A DNA stretch of 64,000 bases from Paenibacillus sp. JDR-2 (lineage in GTDB: Bacteria; Bacillota; Bacilli; Paenibacillales; Paenibacillaceae): the NCBI RefSeq assembly GCF_000023585.1, contig NC_012914.1, forward strand, positions 768,001 through 832,000. The letters run 5' to 3'. Made by a program: the position numbers and the translations under genes. Shown one piece after another: positions 37,258 to 44,654 of the stretch. Numbering within the stretch: position 1 is the stretch's first letter; each line of letters starts with the position of its first letter. The notes under the pieces were generated by a model. It made no database searches. It saw only the letters and a list, made by a program, of their open reading frames with translations, and was not told where the DNA came from.

Positions 37258-38130
37258 ATGTATCACAAAACGATACCCTACCGCGTATTCAGAGCGTTTA
37301 ATAACGTCATTCTGCTCGTCATCGGGATTCTGTGCCTGCTGCCCATGTACCATCTGTTAATGGTGTCCTTAAGCTCCAGCGCCGCCGCGAACGGAGGCCT
37401 GGTCACGTTCTGGCCGAAGGGCTTCACCTTCGAGGCGTATGCCAAGACGTTCGACAATAAGAACTTTCTTACCGCGCTGTGGGTAGCTATCGAGCGTACC
37501 TTGCTCGGCACGGCGCTTGGCCTGTTCGTAAACGCCATTGCGGCTTATGCATTGTCCAAGGATACCAGGGTATTCCGCGCGAGAAACATTTACCTGTGGT
37601 ACTTCGTCATTACGATGCTGTTCAGCGGAGGTCTCATTCCAAGCTACATCCTTATCCTGAAGCTGCACCTGATCAATAATCTCATGGCGCTTGTCCTGCC
37701 GGGGCTGGTGGCGGCTTACAATATGATTCTGCTCCTGAACTTCTTCCGCACGGTGCCCAAAGAGCTGGAGGAAGCGGCGTTTATGGACGGCTCGGGCCAC
37801 CTTCGGAGCTTCTTCTCCATCTATCTGCCGATCTCGCTGCCTTCGCTTGCGACCGTAGGACTGTTCACCATGGTTGGCCACTGGAATGCGTACTTTGACG
37901 GCCTGATCTACATGAAGGACGCAGCCAAGCTTCCGCTCGCGAGCTTTATGCAGACGCTTATCGTGCAGTCGGACATGACGTCATTTGACGCAACCGCTAT
38001 CGCGAACATGTCGCAGCGGACACTCCGCGCTTCGCAGATCTTCATTGGCGCTTTGCCGATTCTAATCGTATATCCGTTTCTCCAACGCTTCTTCGTAAAA
38101 GGTGTCGTAATCGGCGCCGTGAAGGAATAG
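37258..38130 (+). CDS. ABC permease, LplC/YtcP type
   Basis: 290 aa, six membrane segments, EAA motif VPKELEEAAFMDGSGHLRSFFSIYLPIS, and the C-terminal QRFFVKGVVIGAVKE typical of this family. AAAGGGGAGGGG precedes the ATG. It works with the LplB-type permease and probably the LplA-like lipoprotein at 30916-32622. No ATPase gene is nearby, consistent with a shared MsmX-type ATPase. Confidence 0.92.
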   Translation: MYHKTIPYRVFRAFNNVILLVIGILCLLPMYHLLMVSLSSSAAANGGLVTFWPKGFTFEAYAKTFDNKNFLTALWVAIERTLLGTALGLFVNAIAAYALSKDTRVFRARNIYLWYFVITMLFSGGLIPSYILILKLHLINNLMALVLPGLVAAYNMILLLNFFRTVPKELEEAAFMDGSGHLRSFFSIYLPISLPSLATVGLFTMVGHWNAYFDGLIYMKDAAKLPLASFMQTLIVQSDMTSFDATAIANMSQRTLRASQIFIGALPILIVYPFLQRFFVKGVVIGAVKE

Positions 38131-38159
38131 ACCGAAATTCCATACAACAATACAAACAG

Positions 38160-38208
38160 CCTCTAAGCGCGGCCGCTCATCACGAGTAGTCACGAGTAGA
38201 GGTTTTTT
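38160..38208 (+). terminator. Probable terminator of the LplB/LplC operon
   Basis: CCTCTA (38160-38165) pairs with TAGAGG (38197-38202), followed by six T. The loop contains further self-complementarity. The stem is short, so confidence is moderate. Confidence 0.6.
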
Positions 38209-38280
38209 GTCACAAACGCAACATTTATGAGAGGAGCACCGAATACGGATCGTGTTTGCGTTTCTTCCTATAATTAAGGA

Positions 38281-38308
38281 TTGACTTTGATAATGAGAAT
38301 TGTTATCA
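38281..38308 (+). promoter_or_regulatory. Promoter with Fur box, siderophore uptake gene 1
   Basis: A 19-bp Fur box, GATAATGAGAATTGTTATC at 38289-38307, overlaps a promoter (TTGACT 38281-38286, TATCAT 38303-38308, spacing 16). Under iron sufficiency Fur would block RNA polymerase directly. Confidence 0.85.
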
Positions 38309-38363
38309 TCACTTTAGTCAATTAACGAGATTACAGCGTAACAGCTTATAGGGGGACGTATTT

Positions 38364-39371
38364 GTGTTCGGTAAAGGAAAGAAGCTAGTTATTGTACTTT
38401 TGAGTGTAATGTCTCTTTCGCTTGTACTTGCGGCATGCGGAGGGAATAAAGAAAATAACGGTATTGCGAATAACGCGGCGGCAACGGAAAGCGCATCGCC
38501 ATCGCCTGAGGCGACGGAGACGGCAGCGGCGCCAACCGAGCAAAAACTGACGGACGGCATGGGCCACGAAGTTACGATTCCGGCTAATCCGCAACGAATT
38601 ATCGCTTCCTACCTGGAAGATTACCTGGTCGCTCTTGGCGTGAAGCCGGTTGCTCAATGGAGCGTAGCAAACGGTATTCAAGAATACCTGCAAGGCGATT
38701 TGAAGGATATTCCGACAATCGCGTATGATCTTCCTTACGAAGCGGTAACAAGCTTCACTCCGGATCTGCTGATCCTTGGCGCTAACAGCACGGTTGACGG
38801 CGGCAAATACGATCAATACGCGAAGATTGCCCCAACCTTTGTTCTGGGCGACGAAGTGAATAACGATTGGCGCAAAGCGCTTCTGAAAATCGGTGAAGTG
38901 CTGCAGAAGAAAGATCAAGCTCAAAAGGTACTTGACGATTACAATGCGAAAGCGGCAGATGCGAAAACAAAGCTTCAGGCAGCCATTCCAGACCAATCGG
39001 TTGCGGCAATATGGCTTGTAGGAAACAAATTCTTTGTGGTTAGCGATAAACTTTCGAGCGGCACGGTTCTTTATAACGACCTTGGCCTGAAAGTTCCGAA
39101 TGTCGTGAAAGAAATTTCCGCTTCCGGAACGGGCAGCTGGAATGAAATCTCCCTTGAGAAGCTTGCCGATCTGGACGCTGACCATCTGATTCTGGTCAAC
39201 AGCGACAAAGCGACCGGCTCCGAAGCGTTGAAGGATCCGATCTGGCAATCCATTCCGGCTGTTAAGAACGGTCATGTGTATGAATATGACAGGACGTCCA
39301 GCTGGTTGTACTACGGACCGGTAGCAAGCTCCCAAATGATCGACAATGTCTTGAAAGATCTCGTGAAATAA
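38364..39371 (+). CDS. Fe-siderophore-binding lipoprotein (SBP 1)
   Basis: 335 aa from a GTG start with GGGGGAC upstream. Lipobox VLAAC, an Ala/Thr/Glu linker, then a FecB/FepB-type (class III) binding domain: DGMGHEVTIPANPQRIIASYLEDYLVALG at about 60, and FTPDLLILG, with the long helix linking the lobes. Its Fur box puts it under iron control. It is terminated separately (39398-39422) from the permease genes that follow. The siderophore type is not evident. Confidence 0.92.
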   Translation: MFGKGKKLVIVLLSVMSLSLVLAACGGNKENNGIANNAAATESASPSPEATETAAAPTEQKLTDGMGHEVTIPANPQRIIASYLEDYLVALGVKPVAQWSVANGIQEYLQGDLKDIPTIAYDLPYEAVTSFTPDLLILGANSTVDGGKYDQYAKIAPTFVLGDEVNNDWRKALLKIGEVLQKKDQAQKVLDDYNAKAADAKTKLQAAIPDQSVAAIWLVGNKFFVVSDKLSSGTVLYNDLGLKVPNVVKEISASGTGSWNEISLEKLADLDADHLILVNSDKATGSEALKDPIWQSIPAVKNGHVYEYDRTSSWLYYGPVASSQMIDNVLKDLVK

Positions 39372-39397
39372 TGAAATACGAAAGTAGTAGGGATTAG

Positions 39398-39422
39398 AGG
39401 GAGCTGCTGCTCCCTTTTTTTT
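39398..39422 (+). terminator. Terminator after siderophore-binding protein 1
   Basis: AGGGAGC pairs with GCTCCCT around a TGCT loop and is followed by eight or more T. It may allow read-through so that the binding protein is made in excess over the permeases. Confidence 0.9.
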
Positions 39423-39525
39423 CCGTTCCGAGTATTTCCGGCGTTTCGCCTTGCGTTATTGAAGAGAGTATAATTTCCTCTATACAGCACTTATATTAAT
39501 TCATGTGGAGCGGAGATAAGACGAT

Positions 39526-40602
39526 ATGGCTGATAACTCTAGGCTACATAACTCTCAATTGGAATCAGAACCTGCCTCGGCAGGCCCGGCGGTTGAACGG
39601 CTGTACTCCCGGCCGATCACCGCAATTCTTATCATTCTCGGAGGTCTTGTTGCGCTGGTACTGGCGCTGGGACTATCGGTTTCTTTTGGCGCTATGGACA
39701 TCAAATTCCTGACCGTATGGGAGGCAATCTTTCATTTTAATCCGGATATGAAGGAGCATCAGGTTATTCAGGAGCTTCGCTTGCCGCGGGTACTGGGTTG
39801 CATGCTGGTGGGCAGCGCGTTTGCGGTTGCGGGCGCGATTATGCAGGGCATGACGCGTAACCCGCTTGCCGATTCGGGTCTGCTGGGGCTAAACTCCGGC
39901 GCTGCCTTTGCTCTTGCTTTATGCTTTGCTTTTCTTCCGGGTCTTTCCTATCCCTACATTATTCTATTCTCTTTCCTTGGCGCGGCAGTCAGCACTGTTG
40001 TTGTCGTTGCTTTAGGGGCGTCCGTCCGCGGAGGGCTGACGCCAATGCGGATGGTGCTTGCGGGCGTAACGTTGTCGGCCTTGTTAACTGCACTAAGCGA
40101 AGGGATTGCACTATACTTCCGCATTGGCCAGGAGCTCGCCTTCTGGTATGCCGGAGGGGTTGCCGGTATCCGCTGGGAGCAGCTTAAAATTATGTTTCCT
40201 TGGGTAGGCGTTGCGCTTATCGCAGCAATGGTGCTGTCTCGTTCCATCACGATGCTGAGTCTAGGCGAAGAAGTGTCCAAGGGCCTTGGCCTGCGGACGG
40301 GACCTGTTAAGCTGGCTGGCGTTATCATCGTCATTATGCTGGCGGGTTCGGCTGTATCGGTGGCAGGGGCTGTATCGTTTATCGGCCTTCTTGTTCCGCA
40401 TGTGGCCCGCAAGCTGGTGGGCGTGGATTACAAATGGATCATTCCGACCTCGGCCGTGCTTGGCGCTTTGCTTGTTGTGCTTGCGGATTTGGCAGCCAGA
40501 ACGGTCCATCCTCCTTATGAGACGCCAATTGGCACAATGATTGCGCTGATAGGCGTTCCATTCTTCCTGTACCTTGCCAACAAGGAAAGGAGGGAGCTGT
40601 AA
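39526..40602 (+). CDS. FecCD-type Fe-siderophore ABC permease 1
   Basis: 358 aa. A polar N-terminus of about 30 residues, then about nine to ten membrane segments with the family motifs LRLPRVLGCMLVGSAFAVAGAIMQG, NPLADSGLLGLNSGA and VSFIGLLVPHVARKLVG. A dimer partner lies 3 bases downstream. GGAG lies upstream of the ATG at a loose distance. Confidence 0.93.
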   Translation: MADNSRLHNSQLESEPASAGPAVERLYSRPITAILIILGGLVALVLALGLSVSFGAMDIKFLTVWEAIFHFNPDMKEHQVIQELRLPRVLGCMLVGSAFAVAGAIMQGMTRNPLADSGLLGLNSGAAFALALCFAFLPGLSYPYIILFSFLGAAVSTVVVVALGASVRGGLTPMRMVLAGVTLSALLTALSEGIALYFRIGQELAFWYAGGVAGIRWEQLKIMFPWVGVALIAAMVLSRSITMLSLGEEVSKGLGLRTGPVKLAGVIIVIMLAGSAVSVAGAVSFIGLLVPHVARKLVGVDYKWIIPTSAVLGALLVVLADLAARTVHPPYETPIGTMIALIGVPFFLYLANKERREL

Positions 40603-40605
40603 CCG

Positions 40606-41640
40606 ATGAAAGGGACGATGATTTCCTTAACCGAAGTACGCAGAAAACGGCGCAATACTCTTGTTATTTCCGTCATGTTAATCGGTATTCTTGCAGCTTT
40701 TCTAATAAGCATGAACACCGGGGTTATCCGAATGTCTCCTCTAGACGTGGTCAAAACGCTCTTTGGCTTCGGAACCGCCCAGCAGCATCTGGTGCTGTTT
40801 GATTTCCGGCTGCCCCGTATTATCATTTCCATTCTGATCGGCATGGGGCTGGCCGTATCCGGCGCCGTTCTTCAGGCTCTGACCCGAAATGCGCTGGCTG
40901 ACCCCGGCATTATCGGAATTAACTCCGGAGCGGGCATGGTTATTCTGCTTTATGTAGCGTTTTATTCTTCCCCGACATCAGCGCCGGCGTATTTGCTGCC
41001 GATTCTCGCATGGCTGGGAGGCGGCGTTGCCGCATTGCTGGTCTTTATTATCTCTTACCGCAAGCATAAGGGACTGTCCTCGAACCGGCTTGTGCTGAAC
41101 GGCGTAGCGATAAGCTCGGGCTTCTCGGCGGTGACGATTCTTGTCTCCTTGCGGATTAATCCGGAGCAGTATCAATTCGTTTCGACATGGATAGCGGGAA
41201 GCATCTGGAGCAAGGACTGGAGCTACGTAACGGCACTGCTGCCGTTTATCGTAGTGCTGCTGCCTTTCGTCTATTTCAAGTCGCAAACGATTAATGTCCT
41301 TAATCTTGGCGCGCCGCTTGCTACGGGACTTGGAGCAGCCGTTGCCAAGCAGCAGATCTGGCTTCTGGCCGCTGCCGTTGGCTTGGCAAGCTCCTGCGTA
41401 GCGGTCAGCGGCAGTATCGGCTTTGTCGGGTTGATCGCGCCGCATTTGGCCCGAAGGCTGGTCGGGCAACGCTATCAGATCCTGCTTCCCGCCACGGCGC
41501 TTGCCGGAGGACTGCTTGTCCTTGTAGCCGACACGCTTGGCAGATGGATTCTGCAGCCGTCGGAGATTCCGACAGGCATCGTTGTTGCGGTTATTGGAGC
41601 TCCATATTTCCTCTACTTGATGTTCCGGACAAAAGGATAA
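40606..41640 (+). CDS. FecCD-type Fe-siderophore ABC permease 2
   Basis: 344 aa with the same fold and motifs as the preceding permease (FRLPRIIISILIGMGLAVSGAVLQA, NALADPGIIGINSGA, GSIGFVGLIAPHLARRLVG). The AAAGGAGGGAG ribosome site sits inside the end of the upstream gene, so translation is probably coupled. No ATPase gene follows; a shared FhuC/YusV-type ATPase elsewhere is likely. Confidence 0.93.
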   Translation: MKGTMISLTEVRRKRRNTLVISVMLIGILAAFLISMNTGVIRMSPLDVVKTLFGFGTAQQHLVLFDFRLPRIIISILIGMGLAVSGAVLQALTRNALADPGIIGINSGAGMVILLYVAFYSSPTSAPAYLLPILAWLGGGVAALLVFIISYRKHKGLSSNRLVLNGVAISSGFSAVTILVSLRINPEQYQFVSTWIAGSIWSKDWSYVTALLPFIVVLLPFVYFKSQTINVLNLGAPLATGLGAAVAKQQIWLLAAAVGLASSCVAVSGSIGFVGLIAPHLARRLVGQRYQILLPATALAGGLLVLVADTLGRWILQPSEIPTGIVVAVIGAPYFLYLMFRTKG

Positions 41641-41656
41641 GCGGTAGACGATTATT

Positions 41657-41693
41657 AGCCGGTTAGCCCTTAGCGGGGCTGACCGGCTTTTTT
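41657..41693 (+). terminator. Terminator of the siderophore permease genes
   Basis: AGCCGGTTAGCCCT pairs (with small mismatches) with GGGGCTGACCGGCT and is followed by seven T. Confidence 0.88.
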
Positions 41694-41724
41694 TGCAAAT
41701 ACAATGGGAGGGGAAGTGCCCGAA

Positions 41725-42561
41725 ATGGCTTATCCGCACGAAGAATTGGCGCAGGCATTTGTGAAGCAGCCGGTTGAAGTATACGGGGTGTACCGGACGG
41801 AGATGGAGGCTGGCGCCATTTATGATGGCCATGTGGATACTCCAACAACGAAATGCGCCGTTATTATAAGTCTGCGTGGACAGGCCGAGTTTATTTTTAA
41901 CGAAACGGAGCGATTCCTGCTTGAGCCGGGAAAAGTAATGCTCGGCGGCATGCAGAAGCGGCTCGAGATTCATACCGGGGATCAAGGCTTTGAGTATGGG
42001 CTTGTTCATTATATCCCCGTGCGTACAGGCACGGAGGATGCCCGGCAGTTAATGGATGCGCATATGCTTCATACTCCGCAGAATCCGGAGCTGCTGCAGC
42101 TGCTTGAGAAGCTGCTGAAGGCTTCATCATCGCCGGATGCGATGATGCTGCTGGAGAAGAAGGCGTTATTTTACCAGCTGATTAACCGGGTGCTGCAGTC
42201 CGAGCGTGCGCAGCAAAACAAAGCAAGCCATTTGCTGATTGAAGAAGCGACCGCGTATATTCATGATCATTTTGACGAGCCGATTACGCTGTTCCAGCTG
42301 GCGGAGCGTTTTGGGCTGAAGCCGAAATATTTCTCTTCCTTGTTCCAGCGTTATACCGGAATCGGGCCGATTGATTATTTGATTCAATACCGGATCAACA
42401 GGGCTTACGAGCTGCTTATGACCGGACAGTTCACCGTGGCAGCCGTTGCAAGAAGCGTCGGCTATCAAGATGCGTATTATTTCAGCCGATTGTTCAAGAA
42501 GCATAAGGGATCTTCGCCGGGATTTTTCGGCCTTCATCAGAAGCGAAATCGTCCATCATAA
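41725..42561 (+). CDS. AraC-family regulator, probable activator of siderophore uptake
   Basis: 278 aa from ATG 41725 (GGGAGGGGA 10 bases upstream; the in-frame ATG at 41704 has no ribosome site). N-terminal cupin-like sensor half (about 1-125), C-terminal AraC double helix-turn-helix (about 175-272: ITLFQLAERFGLKPKYFSSLFQRYTG, VAAVARSVGYQDAYYFSRLFKKHKG). It lies between the permease genes and the second siderophore-binding gene. By analogy with B. subtilis Btr, which activates bacillibactin uptake, it may respond to the ferric siderophore. That role is inference from position. Confidence 0.88.
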   Translation: MAYPHEELAQAFVKQPVEVYGVYRTEMEAGAIYDGHVDTPTTKCAVIISLRGQAEFIFNETERFLLEPGKVMLGGMQKRLEIHTGDQGFEYGLVHYIPVRTGTEDARQLMDAHMLHTPQNPELLQLLEKLLKASSSPDAMMLLEKKALFYQLINRVLQSERAQQNKASHLLIEEATAYIHDHFDEPITLFQLAERFGLKPKYFSSLFQRYTGIGPIDYLIQYRINRAYELLMTGQFTVAAVARSVGYQDAYYFSRLFKKHKGSSPGFFGLHQKRNRPS

Positions 42562-42613
42562 CATCGGGAATTTCTCTATTTGCTTTATCAATGGGGGATG
42601 ATAGGATTTAATT

Positions 42614-42632
42614 GATAATGATAATTGTTATT
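42614..42632. promoter_or_regulatory. Fur box, siderophore uptake gene 2
   Basis: GATAATGATAATTGTTATT is close to the consensus GATAATGATAATCATTATC. It lies 30 bases before the ATG of the second binding protein. Confidence 0.88.
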
Positions 42633-42661
42633 ACTTATAAGAACGGGAAAGGGAATGAACA

Positions 42662-43699
42662 ATGAAAGCAAAATGGTTTCCAATTCTATTAATGGCGTTA
42701 GGCCTTGCGCTGCTGCTGAGCGCTTGCGGCGGCAATAACGGCGGCAATGGCAATAACGCTGGCAATAAGACGAATAATGCCGGACAGACAAATGAGGCAA
42801 CAAGTACACCGGAAGCAACAGGCACGCCTGATGCGGCTAAATTCCCGCGTACGATTAAAGATGCAAACGGCGAGGTGACCATTAAAGAGCAGCCGAAAAA
42901 AATCGCGGTTGTCCATTGGGGATATGCCGACTCGCTGCTGCTGTTTAATGTCGATTCGGTTGGTCTGGCGCTGCCATTCACGGAGAAGCAGTCCGTGCTT
43001 CACTCCGATGAATACAAGCCTTACGTAGATAAAGTGAAGGATATTCAAATCGTTGGCGAGAACACGCAGGTCAACATGGAGAAGCTGTTGGCTTACGCAC
43101 CCGACTTGATTATTGCAGGCAATGCGGTTAATAAGGATATTGCCGCAGAGCTGACCAAGATTGCGCCTACGGTAGTTATTGACGAGCAGCAAACGGACGT
43201 ATTCTCGAATTGGCCGGCGCTTGTTACGAAATTCGGCGAGATTCTGGGACAAGAAGACGTGGCCGAGCAATACGTATCCAAGTATAACGCGGATCTGGCA
43301 GCTGCGAAGGAAAAGCTGGCAAGTCTGGACGGTAACGTTGCATTCGTACAGGTTCGCGAGAACGAAGTGTGGCTGCAGGGTACCAATTACACGAAGCAAT
43401 ATTATGTAGGCATGGACCTGAAAGCTCCAACCTCCGATGCAATGGCGGATGGAGAGAAGATTAGTCTGGAAGGACTTAGCGCCCTGGATCCGGATTATCT
43501 GTTCCTCGGTTACTTCAACTACAGCGACAAGACGCTTCCTGCCGCTACCGATCAGTGGGAGAACAGCGAGGTATGGAAGAAGCTGAAGGCCGTAGCTAAC
43601 AACCATGTGTACAGCATCAACGGCGAGCTGGCATTGGGCTACGGGCCAATCGGCAACAGCTACGGGGTTCAAGCGGTCCTTGAGGCGCTTCAGAAGTAA
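42662..43699 (+). CDS. Fe-siderophore-binding lipoprotein (SBP 2)
   Basis: 345 aa. Lipobox LLSAC, then an Asn/Gly/Thr-rich linker and a FecB-type binding domain (TIKDANGEVTIKEQPKKIAVVHWGYADSLLLF, YAPDLIIAGNAV, LSALDPDYLFLGYF). It differs clearly from SBP 1, so the two probably take different iron chelates through the same permease pair. It has its own Fur box and terminator. Confidence 0.92.
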   Translation: MKAKWFPILLMALGLALLLSACGGNNGGNGNNAGNKTNNAGQTNEATSTPEATGTPDAAKFPRTIKDANGEVTIKEQPKKIAVVHWGYADSLLLFNVDSVGLALPFTEKQSVLHSDEYKPYVDKVKDIQIVGENTQVNMEKLLAYAPDLIIAGNAVNKDIAAELTKIAPTVVIDEQQTDVFSNWPALVTKFGEILGQEDVAEQYVSKYNADLAAAKEKLASLDGNVAFVQVRENEVWLQGTNYTKQYYVGMDLKAPTSDAMADGEKISLEGLSALDPDYLFLGYFNYSDKTLPAATDQWENSEVWKKLKAVANNHVYSINGELALGYGPIGNSYGVQAVLEALQK

Positions 43700-43708
43700 T
43701 GCGATAGC

Positions 43709-43755
43709 AAGAGGCGGTTACCAAAAGCCATTGGCTTAGGTAACCGCCTCTTTTT
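43709..43755 (+). terminator. Terminator after siderophore-binding protein 2
   Basis: AAGAGGCGGTTACC pairs with GGTAACCGCCTCTT, the loop contains a further AGCCA/TGGCT stem, and a T run follows. Confidence 0.9.
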
Positions 43756-43764
43756 CGCGACAGC

Positions 43765-43950
43765 TAACGAAACGTCATATTCTTATTTCGTCGATTCTAG
43801 TCTCTGATAGGATCTAACGAAACCTGGTATCGTTATTTGCCTGTTTAAGCTGCTTTGCAGGGCGTATTCATGGAAATAACGTGTCTACGTTTCGTTAGAA
43901 TCAAGTAATGCCGGATTACGGCCCAATAAGCATTTTACGTTTCGTTAGAA
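43765..43950. repeat. Array of four TCTAACGAAAC-type short repeats in both orientations
   Basis: TAACGAAAC occurs at 43765 and 43815 on the plus strand, and as GTTTCGTTA at 43889-43897 and 43939-43947. Each copy is followed on its own strand, after 7-9 bases, by a TTATT-containing segment (CGTTATTT in two copies), giving a unit of about 27 bases, TTCTAACGAAACGT-N6-CGTTATTTC in idealised form. The last copy overlaps the stop codon of the DUF975 gene. No coding frame is supported in this gap. Confidence 0.75.
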
Positions 43951-44562
43951 GGATAATGGATGAGGAGGAGGCGTTGTTCTGCCTGTAATCTCGTCGTAGA
44001 AATGAGCTTGCGTGACTTGGATGTAGGGGTAGAGCCATAACATTCCGACCCCAAAGGTGAGAAGTGAAAGGAGAAACCAGCCGACAAACGTAAGATGAAG
44101 CACAAACAAGTTCAGCTTGCGTCCTTTCATTAGTTCCTTGCTTTGGCGGATCGCTTCAAGCGCACCGATATCCGGGTTGTCACGCAGAATATAATAAGTT
44201 TGCGAATACCGGTAGAAAGCAATAATGCCTGGAACAATGAACAAAAGAGTCCACAATAATGTGAAGAGGGACATCAAGATGTAAACGAAAAAGGCTTTAA
44301 TAAAATGAGGGAAACCGCTAAAGAGCGCGGTAAAATCCGGCCCTTCCTTACGTGCGACACCAACAAAGAAGACGACTAAGCCAAGTGTAAAGGCCCCGCT
44401 TATAAGCAGTTGAACCACGTAACCAATAAACGGAATAAAGTTAAGTTTTCCAATTATACCGCTCCCGATCACATATATGGCCAGGACCAAGATGGATTTG
44501 GCCCAGTTGCCGTCCAAGCTCTGTCTCGCTCTTGCTCTAAGTTCTGAGTACGATGCATTCAT
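43945..44562 (-). CDS. DUF975 family integral membrane protein (paralogue 2)
   Basis: 205 aa, the same length as the copy at 7151-7768. The N-terminus MNASYSELRARAR and the C-terminal TQAHFYDEITGR are almost identical between them, while the middle has diverged. Four to five membrane segments. GGAGAG stands upstream of the ATG at 44562. The role is unknown. Its TAA stop codon is the first triplet of a TAACGAAAC repeat copy. Confidence 0.88.
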   Translation of the reverse strand: MNASYSELRARARQSLDGNWAKSILVLAIYVIGSGIIGKLNFIPFIGYVVQLLISGAFTLGLVVFFVGVARKEGPDFTALFSGFPHFIKAFFVYILMSLFTLLWTLLFIVPGIIAFYRYSQTYYILRDNPDIGALEAIRQSKELMKGRKLNLFVLHLTFVGWFLLSLLTFGVGMLWLYPYIQVTQAHFYDEITGRTTPPPHPLSF

Positions 44563-44610
44563 TGTGAAAAAACACTCTCCTATTTGTCTCTATCTTTTGA
44601 GGAATTCCGT

Positions 44611-44647
44611 AAAAAAAGGCCGGCAGTCCTTCAAGGATTGCCGGCCC
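44611..44647 (-). terminator. Terminator of the giant SLH protein gene
   Basis: GGCCGGCA-GTCCTT pairs with AAGGAT-TGCCGGCC. On the minus strand the stem is followed by seven T (A run at 44611-44617). It starts 8 bases beyond the stop codon. Confidence 0.92.
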
Positions 44648-44654
44648 TAACGAT

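Noticed and set aside
39503..39712. 69-aa plus-strand frame before the first siderophore permease
   Set aside because: Out of frame with the permease, which has clear family motifs and covers the same bases.
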